DNA from: Mycolicibacter sp. MU0083
Lineage (GTDB): Bacteria > Actinomycetota > Actinomycetes > Mycobacteriales > Mycobacteriaceae
Reading direction: 5' to 3'
DNA: 64,000 bases
Assembly: GCF_963378075.1 (NCBI RefSeq)
Contig: NZ_OY726394.1
Location: 3,038,001-3,102,000 of the forward strand
The position numbers were made by a program, and so were the translations under genes. Position 1 is the first letter of the stretch, and each line of letters starts with the position of its first letter. This document shows, one piece after another, positions 1 through 8,486 of the stretch. The notes beneath the pieces were generated by a model. It saw only the letters and a program-made list of their open reading frames with translations, searched no databases and was not told where the DNA came from.

Positions 1-855
1 GCGCATCGCCGGCTGGTTCCCGGTGGCCGGCCCGCGCAGCAGCGTGCCGTCGCACATGTCGAAGCGCGAGCCGTGGCACGCACAGGTCACCACAGTGCCG
101 TCGAGCTCCCCGTTGCTCAACGGGCAGCCGCGATGTCCACACCGGTCGTGGATGGCCCACACCCGGCCGGCGTAGCGAACCAGCAGCACCGGAGTGCCGT
201 CGGCATCGACTGCGTGCAATCGGCCGTCCGTCAGTTCGGTGCTGTCGAGCACCGAAGTCCAGCCATCCGGCCCGGGATCGAACGCGTTCTGGTTGACACC
301 GACACCCCGGGTGTACGCCAAGTGACCACCGAGGTAGCCCCCGAGACCCAGGGTGGCGGTGCCACCGAGGCTCAACAGCACCGCGCGCAGCCGCCGGCCC
401 CGACGGCGGTTCATCAACGATGCGCCGTACATCAACAGGGCACTCGAATTGGCGGCGGCGTGCACCAGCCCGACCCGTCGGGATGGTTCATCGGACAGTT
501 CGGTGTCCGCCCAGTCACTGATCCCGGTGATTGCGGTCGGTGCGTACGCGGCGATGCCGACCGCTGTCAGGCGGTTTGCCATATCCGCGCCGGCCCTCGG
601 CGCGAGCAGATCCAACAGCGACGCCGAGACGAACGCGCCGATGACGAGATCGGTCAGCGGCGGGTGAGCCGGGTGTCCCAGGCTGGTTCCGCTGATGAGG
701 TCTTTGAACTTGCCCTGCCCGGTCAGCCGGCGCACCCGCGCGGCGAGAATCTGGGCCGGCCGATCCAGGATGTCCGAGTGCTCCAGGGCTTCGGTCAGGC
801 GACCGGCCAGGGCCGTGGCCGTCGATTGCTTCGGCATCGGGGCGTCTCCGATCAT
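1..855 (-). CDS. DUF2231-Rieske fusion protein, partial (C-terminus outside window)
   Basis: Read on the minus strand, 285 codons are open from an ATG at 855 to the window edge. The first half is a hydrophobic DUF2231-type membrane domain. The second half is a Rieske [2Fe-2S] domain with ligands C239-x-H241 and C258-A-C-H261, the usual C-x-H...C-x-x-H pattern. The protein is probably a membrane-bound electron carrier whose Rieske domain may accept electrons for an unknown oxidoreductase. The Rieske-binding sequence matches family expectation exactly; the partner is not visible. A second in-frame ATG lies six codons downstream. The C-terminal end is cut by the window. Confidence 0.8.
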   Translation of the reverse strand, partial: MIGDAPMPKQSTATALAGRLTEALEHSDILDRPAQILAARVRRLTGQGKFKDLISGTSLGHPAHPPLTDLVIGAFVSASLLDLLAPRAGADMANRLTAVGIAAYAPTAITGISDWADTELSDEPSRRVGLVHAAANSSALLMYGASLMNRRRGRRLRAVLLSLGGTATLGLGGYLGGHLAYTRGVGVNQNAFDPGPDGWTSVLDSTELTDGRLHAVDADGTPVLLVRYAGRVWAIHDRCGHRGCPLSNGELDGTVVTCACHGSRFDMCDGTLLRGPATGNQPAMR

Positions 856-1037
856 CGTTGCTGGGTCATCTGTTGGGTTTTCGCGTAGGCCAAGTGGCCA
901 CCCACATGTCCGGACAGAACGGGCAGTTCAACAGTTCCCCCACGCTGTGACGCAACACCCTGGACCGCCGGGGCTCTGCCATCTCCGCTGGGGCCGCCGG
1001 AAGTGAGCAAACGGTGCGGGCAGGGGGTGGTCACCGC

Positions 1038-1436
1038 TCAGTACTTGTCGCAGGTCTTGGCGATGGGCCCGACCAGGGTGACGAACTGAGCCGCCTCCGG
1101 TACACCCTGAGCCTGCTCGAGCAGCTGCTCGCGCTGCGGCGGTGGCGAGGCGAGGAAGTTCTGCAGGAATGACTGCGCCATGGGTGTCGCATTGAATTGT
1201 GCTGCGGTCTCCGGTGATTGCGCGCTCATAGCCGCCACCACCTGGGCATAGCTGCACGTCGTGTTCACCGCTGGATTCTGCGACCATTGGCTTGGTTTGC
1301 CCGGTTGGCCCGGTTGGCTCGGCGGAGGAGTCGGGCCGGGCTGGTCCGGAACGGCGTTCGCCGGCCCGGCACCAGCCGCCAAGGCCAGTGCCATGCCACT
1401 GCCGGCGGCAAGCCTGGCCAAAGAAGTTGTGATCAT
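1038..1436 (-). CDS. Haemophore-related secreted protein (copy 1)
   Basis: A 132-residue protein with a Sec signal peptide ending near residue 28 (ANA/VPDQ), a proline/glutamine-rich linker, and a small helical domain with two cysteines, one in NTTCSYAQVV and one in the C-terminal CDKY. This matches the mycobacterial haem-binding haemophore-related family. The C-terminal domain is closely related to the protein at 9572-9892. A role in extracellular haem capture is inferred from the family; no haem ligand can be assigned by eye. An 8-bp inverted repeat lies just upstream at 1459-1477. Confidence 0.75.
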   Translation of the reverse strand: MITTSLARLAAGSGMALALAAGAGPANAVPDQPGPTPPPSQPGQPGKPSQWSQNPAVNTTCSYAQVVAAMSAQSPETAAQFNATPMAQSFLQNFLASPPPQREQLLEQAQGVPEAAQFVTLVGPIAKTCDKY

Positions 1437-1458
1437 TGGTTTCTCCCCTTCAGCTTGC

Positions 1459-1477
1459 GTACCGTCGGTGACGGTAC
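1459..1477. promoter_or_regulatory. Perfect 8-bp inverted repeat upstream of haemophore gene
   Basis: Arms GTACCGTC and GACGGTAC are separated by 3 bases, 23 bp upstream of the haemophore start codon on the minus strand. It could be an operator or a hairpin in the 5' leader. It does not resemble the IdeR box consensus. Confidence 0.35.
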
Positions 1478-1533
1478 CGACGTAGGCTTGCCGTTTTCGG
1501 CCGAGCTAAACCACGGTTTGTCCCCGGATCGCA

Positions 1534-2232
1534 ATGGGTATCGGACGAAGTGCTGTGATTACTCGGATTCTCACCGCCGTAGTCTTGGGTGGCTGCATTC
1601 TGCTGTGCTCGCCGGCCGCCGGCGACGCCGTCGCCATCGGATGCCCCGACGTCGAGGTGGTCTTCGCCCGGGGCACCGGAGAACCGCCCGGCGTCGGCTG
1701 GATGGGTCAGCAGTTCATCGATGCCCTCCGGTGGCGCACCTGGGGCCGTACCGTGGCCGTTTATCCGGTCGACTTTCCCGCGGTACCCGAGTTCGGCCCC
1801 TCGGCCGCAGGGGTCGCCGACGCCGCCACCCACATCCGCGACATGGCCGCCGACTGCGCGGGCACCCGGCTTGTCCTCGCCGGATACTCACGCGGTGCTG
1901 CCCTCATCGGCTATGTCACCGAGCCGACGACCGCCACCCGGTTCGGAGCGCCCCTGGCGCCTGAAGTCGCCGGACACGTCGCCGCCGTGGCATTGCTGGG
2001 CCGACCGTCGGCAGCGTTCTTGGACTCCATCGGGGCGCCGCCGGCGGAGATCGGGTCGAGCTACGCCGCCAAGACCATCGACCTGTGTGCTCTCGGCGAC
2101 CCGGTCTGCTCCGCCGGCGCCGACGGTGCCGCGCACGGGGCGTACGCGGCCAACGGTATGACAGCGCAAGCGGCGGACTTCGTCGTTGAGCGCCTTACGC
2201 CACCCGAAAGCATTCCAGATCAGCCGATTTGA
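1534..2232 (+). CDS. Cutinase family esterase, secreted
   Basis: A 232-residue protein with a signal peptide (hydrophobic stretch at residues 10-30) followed by a cutinase fold. The oxyanion/N-terminal motif VVFARGTGEPPG and the nucleophile elbow GYSRGA are clear; the likely triad is this Ser with the Asp of GDPVCS and the His of HGAYAANGM. The elbow reads GYSRG instead of the common GYSQG. Mycobacterial cutinase-like proteins hydrolyse lipids or polyesters outside the cell. A GTG at 1555 is an alternative start. The 3' end overlaps the convergent enolase-superfamily gene by 38 bp. Confidence 0.85.
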   Translation: MGIGRSAVITRILTAVVLGGCILLCSPAAGDAVAIGCPDVEVVFARGTGEPPGVGWMGQQFIDALRWRTWGRTVAVYPVDFPAVPEFGPSAAGVADAATHIRDMAADCAGTRLVLAGYSRGAALIGYVTEPTTATRFGAPLAPEVAGHVAAVALLGRPSAAFLDSIGAPPAEIGSSYAAKTIDLCALGDPVCSAGADGAAHGAYAANGMTAQAADFVVERLTPPESIPDQPI

Positions 2233-3307
2233 CCGTCAGGCCGTGGCCGGTCGCGCTGCGGTCGGGACGCAACACACCACCGGGCTGCGGCAACAGAACA
2301 CCATCGAAAGCCATCCGCTCGATCCGGACATGATCGTGGAAGTACTCCAGGTGGCGAAGATGCCACAGCGCGGCACCGACGTGCGCACTGATCTGCGGCG
2401 CGCAATGCAACGACAGATCCAGGCCGCGGGCATCGCAGAGCGCACCCACCTTGAGCACTCCGGTGATACCCAGGCACCGGGTGACGTCGGCCTGCGGACA
2501 GTCGACGGCGCCGGCGTCGAGCATCCGCTGGAAATAGGGCACGTCGTAGCCGTACTCGCCGGCAGCGACTTCCATCCCGGCCGGGCTGCGGTCCCGTAAC
2601 AGACGCAAGCCCTCGAGATCGTCGGAGCTGACCGGTTCTTCGAACCAGGTCACCCCCTGGTGGGTGAACCGCTGCGCCCAGCCCAGTGCCTGCTTGCGCC
2701 GGTAAGCGCCGTTGGCGTCGACGAACAACTCGGCGTCGGCGCCGATGGCGCAGCGTGCCGCCGCCACCCGGGCGCCGTCGACGGCGGGATCGCGACCGAC
2801 TTTCATCTTGACGCGGCCGATGCCCTCTTCGACCCATCCGGCGAGCTGGCCACACAACGCTTCGTCGTCATAGGAGGTGAAGCCCCCGCTGCCATAGATC
2901 GGGACGACGTCGTGCACCGCTCCCAACGCGATGACCAGCGGCTCGTCCAGCAGGCGTGCCCGCAGGTCCCACAGCGCGACGTCGACGGCGGCGATCGCCT
3001 CGGCGACTACTCCGGGCCGGCCCAGATTGCGTACCGCACAAACCATGTCGGCCCAGCGGGCCGGCGGCGCCAAGGCGTCGCCACCGACGACCAGCGGCGA
3101 CAGTTCGTCACGTACCACCGTGGCGGCCGCCGTACCGGCGTAGGTGTAGCCGGTGCCCACCTGTCCCGCTGCGCCCGCGCTCACCAACACCATCGTGGTG
3201 GAATCCCAGCTTGCGGTGCCATCGGATTCCGGCGCGTCGGTGGGAAACGAGTAGGTGGCGACGTCCACCGAGTCCACGGGCACGGACGCCTCGCCGGGCA
3301 GGTTCAT
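2195..3307 (-). CDS. Mandelate racemase/muconate lactonizing enzyme family protein (enolase superfamily)
   Basis: A 370-residue enzyme starting at the ATG at 3307; the longer open frame upstream is arginine-rich, non-family sequence antisense to the glycosidase. Enolase-superfamily landmarks occur in order: KMKVG (KxK acid/base lysines, about residue 170), LFVDANG (metal Asp), WFEEPV (metal Glu), AAGEYGYD (metal Glu), CPQADVTRCLGI and a final SLHCAP histidine region. It therefore abstracts a proton alpha to a carboxylate in a Mg-dependent reaction. The substrate, probably a sugar acid or cycloalkane acid, cannot be assigned. Only 32 bp separate it from the divergent GH15 gene. Confidence 0.8.
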   Translation of the reverse strand: MNLPGEASVPVDSVDVATYSFPTDAPESDGTASWDSTTMVLVSAGAAGQVGTGYTYAGTAAATVVRDELSPLVVGGDALAPPARWADMVCAVRNLGRPGVVAEAIAAVDVALWDLRARLLDEPLVIALGAVHDVVPIYGSGGFTSYDDEALCGQLAGWVEEGIGRVKMKVGRDPAVDGARVAAARCAIGADAELFVDANGAYRRKQALGWAQRFTHQGVTWFEEPVSSDDLEGLRLLRDRSPAGMEVAAGEYGYDVPYFQRMLDAGAVDCPQADVTRCLGITGVLKVGALCDARGLDLSLHCAPQISAHVGAALWHLRHLEYFHDHVRIERMAFDGVLLPQPGGVLRPDRSATGHGLTVKSADLECFRVA

Positions 3308-3339
3308 GAATCGGTGACTACCCGCCCCCGGCACGGGGT

Positions 3340-5124
3340 ATGCACCCCGGCATGGACGAGGGACCAGCACTGCTGGAGCGATTCGGTCCGCAGGTGCTGC
3401 GCCAGTATGCGCTGATCGCCGACGGTGAACGCGGGGTCGTGGTCGGACCGCACGGCGACTTCTGCTGGATGTGCCTACCACGCTGGGACAGTCCGGCAGT
3501 CTTCAGTTCGCTGCTAGGCGGCGCGGGGGTCTATGCCGTCACCCCGGAACTGCGCTACGTGTGGGGCGGCCGATACGAGGAGCGATCGCTGATCTGGCGC
3601 TCCCGCTGGGTCACCACCGACGGGATCGTCGAGTGCCGAGAAGGGCTGGCCTTCCCCGGCGACACCCACACCGCGGTGGTGCTGCGCCGTATCCGGGCGA
3701 TCGACCGGCCCATGCGGATGCGCGTCGTGCTCGACGTCCGCGCCGACTTCGGCGAGACCGCCATGTCGGGATTGTCCTGCGAAGGCGGGAGTTGGACCGG
3801 CCGATCGGGGCCGCACCGATTCCGGTGGACCGGCGCCGCCGATGCCCGTCGCGCCGTCGACGGTTCGTTGTGCACGGTGATCGACGTCGTCCCGGGACGT
3901 GACCACGATCTGGTGCTGGAGTTGTCCGACCGCGATCTGCCTGGCCGGCCCACCGACGCGGCACGAGCCTGGTCCGGCACCGAAAGCGCCTGGCGGCACG
4001 CGGTGCCGGAGTTCACCGGCACCTTGGCCGATACCGATGCACAACTGTCCTACGCGGTACTACGCGGCCTGACCAGCTCCGGTGGCGGGATGGTCGCGGC
4101 AGCGACGATGTCACTACCGGAGCGGGCCAAAGCGGGCCGCAACTACGACTACCGCTACTGCTGGATTCGCGACCAGTGCTATGCGGGGCAGGCGGTCGCC
4201 GCCGCCGGACCCCATCCGCTGCTCGATGACGCCGTCCGGTTCGTCACCGAGCGGGTGCTCACCGACGGCCCCGATCTGCGGCCGGCATACTGCGTCGATG
4301 CCACCCGACCACCCTCGGAGCGCGATCTGCCGCTGCCCGGCTATCCCGGCGCCCGGGCCAAGGCGGGCAACTGGGTCGGTGAACAGTTCCAGTTGGACAC
4401 CTTCGGTGAGGCACTACTGCTACTGGCCGCTGCCGGTCAATGGGATCGGTTGGACAGCACGCATTGGGGTGCGGTGCACACCCTGGTGGATGCGATCGAA
4501 AAGCGTTGCACCAAACCGGACGCCGGCATCTGGGAACTCGACAACCGACGCTGGGCACATTCCCGGCTGATGTGTGCGGCGGGACTGCGCCGAATCGCCG
4601 GTGTGGCCCCGCCGGCCCAGGGTGCACGCTGGCAGCATCTGGCCGACAAGCTGGTCAGCGACACCGGTTCGGACTGCCTACACCGCGACGGGCGGTGGCA
4701 ACGTGCACCCGACGACCCGGGAGTCGATGCGGCGCTGCTGCTGCCCGGACTTCGCGGAGCCGTCCCGGCCGACGACGCCCGCACCCGTACCACGCTGACC
4801 GCGGTGCGTCGTGATCTGACCCAAGACGGCTTCGTCTACCGCTACCGGGTCGACCAGCGCGGCCTCGGCGTCGCCGAGGGCGCATTCCTGTTGTGCAGCT
4901 TCGTGTTGGCACTCGCAGACCACCAGCAGGGCGAAGCGCTTCGGGCGCTGCAATGGTTCGAACGCGGTCGCACCGCATGCGGCCCGCCCGGGTTGCTCAC
5001 CGAGGAATACGACGTAGGTCAGCGGCAACTGCGCGGCAACCTGCCACAGGCCTTCGCGCACGCACTGCTATTCGAGGCCGCGCACCTACTGACCCGGCCC
5101 GGCACCGATGGGACTATGGCTTGA
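3340..5124 (+). CDS. Glycoside hydrolase family 15 protein (glucoamylase/trehalase-like)
   Basis: A 594-residue protein with the GH15 layout: an N-terminal beta-sandwich (residues 1-230, including HGDFCWMCLPRWDSP) and an (alpha/alpha)6 barrel. The barrel contains the diagnostic NYDYRYCWIRD segment near residue 268 and a late ERGRTACGPPGLLTEEYD motif with the likely catalytic glutamates. Mycobacterial GH15 enzymes include trehalase and uncharacterised glucoamylase-like hydrolases; which one this is cannot be told from sequence alone. An ATG four codons in (3352) is an alternative start. The stop overlaps the convergent dehydrogenase gene by 11 bp. Confidence 0.85.
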   Translation: MHPGMDEGPALLERFGPQVLRQYALIADGERGVVVGPHGDFCWMCLPRWDSPAVFSSLLGGAGVYAVTPELRYVWGGRYEERSLIWRSRWVTTDGIVECREGLAFPGDTHTAVVLRRIRAIDRPMRMRVVLDVRADFGETAMSGLSCEGGSWTGRSGPHRFRWTGAADARRAVDGSLCTVIDVVPGRDHDLVLELSDRDLPGRPTDAARAWSGTESAWRHAVPEFTGTLADTDAQLSYAVLRGLTSSGGGMVAAATMSLPERAKAGRNYDYRYCWIRDQCYAGQAVAAAGPHPLLDDAVRFVTERVLTDGPDLRPAYCVDATRPPSERDLPLPGYPGARAKAGNWVGEQFQLDTFGEALLLLAAAGQWDRLDSTHWGAVHTLVDAIEKRCTKPDAGIWELDNRRWAHSRLMCAAGLRRIAGVAPPAQGARWQHLADKLVSDTGSDCLHRDGRWQRAPDDPGVDAALLLPGLRGAVPADDARTRTTLTAVRRDLTQDGFVYRYRVDQRGLGVAEGAFLLCSFVLALADHQQGEALRALQWFERGRTACGPPGLLTEEYDVGQRQLRGNLPQAFAHALLFEAAHLLTRPGTDGTMA

Positions 5125-6292
5125 GCGAGATCTTCACCGCGCCATCACGTTTCTGCTGAAACATCTGGTAGGCCTCCGGCGCCTGTTCCAACGGCAGCTC
5201 GTGGGTAGCGAACGTATCGACCCCCAGCGGGTCGTCATCGGTCAGCAGCGGCATCAGCCGATCGACGCGTGGCTTGACGTTGGCCTGCCCCATCCGCAGC
5301 GTGATCTGCTTGTCGAACAGGGTGAACATCGGCAGCGGGTCCAGTTTGCCGCCGTAGACACCGATAATCGACACCGTGCCCCCGCGACGCACGATATCGA
5401 TCGCGGCGTACAACGCGGCGAGCCGGTCGATTCCGGCGTTGCTGATCAAGGGTCCGGCCACGGCGTCCGGAAGTAGCGAGCTGACTTGCTGTACCGCCCA
5501 GGCCCCGCCGGAACCATGTGCCTCCATGCCGACTGCGTCGATCACCGCATCCGTTCCGCGGCCGTCGGTTCGATCGCGAATCACCTCACCGAAATCGGAT
5601 TCCTCACTTGAGTCGATGGTCTCGATCCCCCGCCTGGCCAACCGGCCCAGCCGCTCTGGCACCAGATCGACGCCGATCACGCGGGCACCCTGATGGGCGG
5701 CGATCCGGGCCGCCATGTCACCGATCGGCCCGAGCCCCAGCACGGTCACCGACCCACCGTCTGGAATTGCAGCGTAGTCAACCGCCTGCATTGCGGTCGG
5801 CAGCACATCGGACAGATACACGAACCGCGAATCAGGCGGCCCCTCCGGCACTTTGATGTGGGTGTAGTGAGCCTGGGGCACACGCAGATACTGTGCCTGC
5901 GCGCCCGGAACCTGACCGTAGAGCTTGGAATAGCCGAACAGTGCAGCGCCGGTGTCCTGCGCGCGCACCCGGGTGGTGTCGCACTGGGTCGGCAGGCCTT
6001 GGCGACACAGGCTGCAGTGCCCGCAGGCGATCTGGAACGGAATCACCACCCGATCGCCGGGTCTGAGGTTGCTCAGTTCTCGACCGACCTCGACCACGAC
6101 GCCGATCGGCTCATGGCCCAAGATGTCGCCGGGGTCCATGAACGCGCCGAGCACCTCGTAGAGATGCAGATCAGAGCCGCAGATGTTGGTGGTCGTCACT
6201 TCGATGACCGCGTCGGTCGGCTTTTCGATCACCGGGTCCGGGACGGTATCGACCCGAACCGTGCGCTTGCCCTGCCATGTGACTGCCCGCAT
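5114..6292 (-). CDS. Zinc-dependent alcohol dehydrogenase (MDR superfamily, formaldehyde dehydrogenase-like)
   Basis: A 392-residue medium-chain dehydrogenase. The catalytic zinc site is NICGSDLH (Cys) and GHEPIG (His-Glu); the structural zinc loop is CGHCSLCRQGLPTQC. The Rossmann fold shows as VLGLGPIGDMAARIA with the acidic end VIGVDLVPERL, favouring NAD. The long insertion after the Rossmann fold resembles glutathione-independent formaldehyde dehydrogenase and related threonine/sorbitol enzymes. The substrate is unknown. It is not obviously in an operon. Confidence 0.85.
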   Translation of the reverse strand: MRAVTWQGKRTVRVDTVPDPVIEKPTDAVIEVTTTNICGSDLHLYEVLGAFMDPGDILGHEPIGVVVEVGRELSNLRPGDRVVIPFQIACGHCSLCRQGLPTQCDTTRVRAQDTGAALFGYSKLYGQVPGAQAQYLRVPQAHYTHIKVPEGPPDSRFVYLSDVLPTAMQAVDYAAIPDGGSVTVLGLGPIGDMAARIAAHQGARVIGVDLVPERLGRLARRGIETIDSSEESDFGEVIRDRTDGRGTDAVIDAVGMEAHGSGGAWAVQQVSSLLPDAVAGPLISNAGIDRLAALYAAIDIVRRGGTVSIIGVYGGKLDPLPMFTLFDKQITLRMGQANVKPRVDRLMPLLTDDDPLGVDTFATHELPLEQAPEAYQMFQQKRDGAVKISLKP

Positions 6293-6389
6293 CCGGGTCG
6301 CCTCCGTCGTGTCGTGAGATCACCGCCCGGCTACCCGCCGACATCCCGATGCAAACGTGTTTCGCCGGTCCGCGCCTCAAGATTCCGGT

Positions 6390-7175
6390 CTACTGCAGCT
6401 GGTCGCGTAGCTTCGCCAGTGACTTCGCCAACAGTCGCGATACGTGCATCTGTGAGATGCCGACCCGTTCGGCGATCTGGGTCTGGGTCATCGATTCGAA
6501 GAACCGCAACACCAGCACGGTGCGTTCCCGCTCTGGGAGGGCCTCCAGCAGGGGCCGCAACGCCTCTCGGTCCTCGATGCGGTCCATCCGGGCATCGACA
6601 TCGCCGAGGGTATCGGCGATCGACCGAGCGTCGTCCTCGGCGGAGTTGCCACCTCCGTCGATCGACAGGGTGTTATAGGAGCTGCCCGCCACCAATCCTT
6701 CGACCACCTCGTCGCGACTCAACTCCAGTTCCGCCGCCAGCTCCGACGCACTGGGGGCCCGCCCCAGCCGTTGCGACAGTTCCGCGGTGGCCACTCCCAA
6801 GCGGAGGTGCAGCTCCTTGAGCCGGCGGGGCACCTTGACCGACCAACTGTTATCGCGGAAGTGGCGGCGGACCTCGCCCATGATGGTCGGGACCGCGAAC
6901 GAGACGAAGTCCGAGCCGGTCTCGACGTCGAACCGGGTGACCGCATTCACCAGGCCCACCCGCGCTACCTGGACCAGATCGTCCCGCGACTCGCCGCGGC
7001 CCTCGAACCGGCGCGCGATGTGGTCGGCCAGCGGCAGGCACCGTTCCACGATCCGGTCTTTGCGGTCACGGAACGCCGCGCTGCCGGGCTCGTATTGGGC
7101 GAGTTCACGAAACAAGTCGCCGACATCGGCGTACTCGGATCCGGACCGCGAGCCGCCGGCGGTACGCGAAGCCAC
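6390..7175 (-). CDS. sigF: RNA polymerase sigma factor SigF
   Basis: A 261-residue group-3 sigma-70 factor. Region 2 includes ADHIARRFEGRGESRDDLVQ and the highly conserved DFVSFAVPTIMGEVRRHFRD; region 4 ends with the helix-turn-helix TQTQIAERVGISQMHVSRLL. It matches mycobacterial SigF almost throughout. The start is a GTG two bases after the usfX stop, so the two are translationally linked and give sigma and anti-sigma in similar amounts. SigF directs the stress, stationary-phase and envelope regulon. Its promoter is probably the SigF-type site at 7778-7803, which would give positive autoregulation. Confidence 0.97.
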   Translation of the reverse strand: MASRTAGGSRSGSEYADVGDLFRELAQYEPGSAAFRDRKDRIVERCLPLADHIARRFEGRGESRDDLVQVARVGLVNAVTRFDVETGSDFVSFAVPTIMGEVRRHFRDNSWSVKVPRRLKELHLRLGVATAELSQRLGRAPSASELAAELELSRDEVVEGLVAGSSYNTLSIDGGGNSAEDDARSIADTLGDVDARMDRIEDREALRPLLEALPERERTVLVLRFFESMTQTQIAERVGISQMHVSRLLAKSLAKLRDQLQ

Positions 7176-7177
7176 CT

Positions 7178-7609
7178 CTAGGCGTCCGCCCGCCGACTGA
7201 TCAGGGTGGCCCCGAACACCGGAACCGCGCCATCGGAGTCGTTGCCCTGGTGGAACGTCTGTACGTCATCGACCAGCGCGGTGAGCACATGCCAACTGAA
7301 ACTGCCCGGAGTCAGCACCTCGGCCCCGGACCCGGGCGCCGACGCCCGGACCGACACGTCGTCATCGCGCGGATCGACGACGACGGTGAGCATCGCGCCG
7401 GGCGCGGCGCTGCGGATCAGCTGGGTACAGAGTTCGTCGATCGCCAACCGCAGATCGGCAACCGTGTCGACATCGAGGTCCTCGTAGGTGGCGATCGCGC
7501 CGACCAACATCCGCACCACCGCCAGACTTTCCAATCTGGGGGCGACCCGTAACTCGACGGCCCGTTCGCTACAGGCCTGCTGAGCTCGGTCACTGTGAAT
7601 GTCGGTCAT
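7178..7609 (-). CDS. usfX: Anti-sigma-F factor UsfX (RsbW family)
   Basis: A 143-residue protein that starts at the ATG at 7609, preceded by a strong GGGAGG ribosome site; the open frame extends upstream without coding features. It has the GHKL/HATPase fold of RsbW anti-sigma factors (DLRLAIDELCTQLI for the N-box helix), though the ATP-lid is degenerate. It sits immediately before sigF, as in other mycobacteria, and should hold SigF inactive until antagonists release it. Anti-sigma antagonists are not encoded in this window. Confidence 0.93.
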   Translation of the reverse strand: MTDIHSDRAQQACSERAVELRVAPRLESLAVVRMLVGAIATYEDLDVDTVADLRLAIDELCTQLIRSAAPGAMLTVVVDPRDDDVSVRASAPGSGAEVLTPGSFSWHVLTALVDDVQTFHQGNDSDGAVPVFGATLISRRADA

Positions 7610-7777
7610 GAAGCCTCCCGGCGAAATCGGACCGAGACTACTGCTGCCTGTCAATCGACTGCCCACCACCCTCGCCTGGTCACCTTCGCACATTCCGCCG
7701 TCAACCGACGCCGTCACCATCGCACGCCGACCACCCGAACGCCAGCGCCCGCACGAAGACCAGTCATGACAATTTCT

Positions 7778-7803
7778 GTACCCGGTCGTCGAGCATCTCA
7801 ACC
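7778..7803 (-). promoter_or_regulatory. SigF-type promoter for usfX-sigF
   Basis: On the minus strand GGTTG (7803-7799) and GGGTAC (7783-7778) are separated by 15 bp, close to the mycobacterial SigF consensus GGWWT-N16-17-GGGTAY. It lies between the usfY terminator and usfX, giving a leader of about 160 nt, and would make the module autoregulated. Confidence 0.6.
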
Positions 7804-7828
7804 CTCGAGTTCGCTCCGGTAGACACAA

Positions 7829-7859
7829 AGCGGCCCGACCGCAACACGGCCGGGCCGCT
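7829..7859 (-). terminator. Hairpin terminator after usfY
   Basis: Perfect 9-bp arms AGCGGCCCG and CGGGCCGCT begin 11 bp past the usfY stop. There is no U-tract, as is usual in mycobacteria. It separates usfY transcription from the usfX-sigF promoter. Confidence 0.6.
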
Positions 7860-7870
7860 CCGCCCCTGGC

Positions 7871-8182
7871 TCAACTCATGGAAGAGTTCCGCTGCGCCTC
7901 GCGATGCGCCAGGTGCCACTCGTTGTTGACCCGGCAGATCCGTAGATGCTCGAACCGCAGCCACACCGCACCCAAGATCGTGGCGACCACCGCAACGGCT
8001 GCGACCTCCATACCCTGGCGCTGGTTGCCGGTGCCGAACGCGGCGAGGCAGGCGATGCCCGCCACCATCCCCACCACAAGCAGGGAGTAACCCGGCCATC
8101 CCAGAACGTCGATCATCGCGCGGCCCGCGTGCGGTCGGGTGGTCCGCACGTGATCGACGGGGTCGTGAAAGGTGTCTCCCAT
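7871..8182 (-). CDS. usfY: UsfY-like small membrane protein
   Basis: A 103-residue protein started by the ATG at 8182 behind an AAGGAGG ribosome site. It opens with GDTFHDPVDHVRTTRP, characteristic of UsfY, then two hydrophobic helices (about residues 25-45 and 50-70), and a charged C-terminal tail. UsfY is encoded upstream of usfX-sigF in mycobacteria and its biochemical role is unknown. Here it has its own terminator and a palindrome upstream, so it is probably transcribed separately from the sigma operon. Confidence 0.85.
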   Translation of the reverse strand: MGDTFHDPVDHVRTTRPHAGRAMIDVLGWPGYSLLVVGMVAGIACLAAFGTGNQRQGMEVAAVAVVATILGAVWLRFEHLRICRVNNEWHLAHREAQRNSSMS

Positions 8183-8262
8183 TGCCTGTCCTCCTTGTGA
8201 ACAGCGATCGTCTGAGCCGTTCCGGACAGTCCAGCGATATGACACGAAGCCTGTCCGCGACC

Positions 8263-8288
8263 GGAAACTATCGTATGCCGATAGTTCC
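8263..8288. promoter_or_regulatory. Inverted repeat upstream of usfY
   Basis: AACTATCG (8266-8273) and CGATAGTT (8279-8286) form perfect 8-bp arms around a 5-base spacer, about 85 bp upstream of the usfY start. The size and symmetry suit a dimeric repressor operator. No regulator gene is adjacent. Confidence 0.45.
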
Positions 8289-8398
8289 GATTATCCGCCT
8301 GTTCCGCAGGATGTTCACAGGGATGTAACAGGCGATCTCGGGGATGCCTCATGCCGCCGACGGAGCGCGCAGATCGACACCCTGCCACGGTGATTCAC

Positions 8399-8423
8399 GT
8401 TTGAACGTATGCGCCTCCGGGAA
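8399..8423 (+). promoter_or_regulatory. Possible SigF-dependent promoter for the CsbD-like gene
   Basis: GTTT (8399-8402), a 16-base spacer and GGGAA (8419-8423) resemble the SigF/SigB-class pattern GTTT-N14-17-GGGWA. CsbD proteins belong to general stress regulons elsewhere, which fits, but the -10 deviates from GGGTAY. Confidence 0.35.
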
Positions 8424-8486
8424 GCCTGGTGGTCGTGGCGGCTCGCAGACCGCGCGGGCCGGCCACCGTCACGAAGGGAGGACTCG

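Noticed and set aside
1437..1533. IdeR box upstream of the haemophore gene
   Set aside because: The palindrome GTACCGTC-GACGGTAC does not match the TTAGGTTAGGCTAACCTAA-type consensus.
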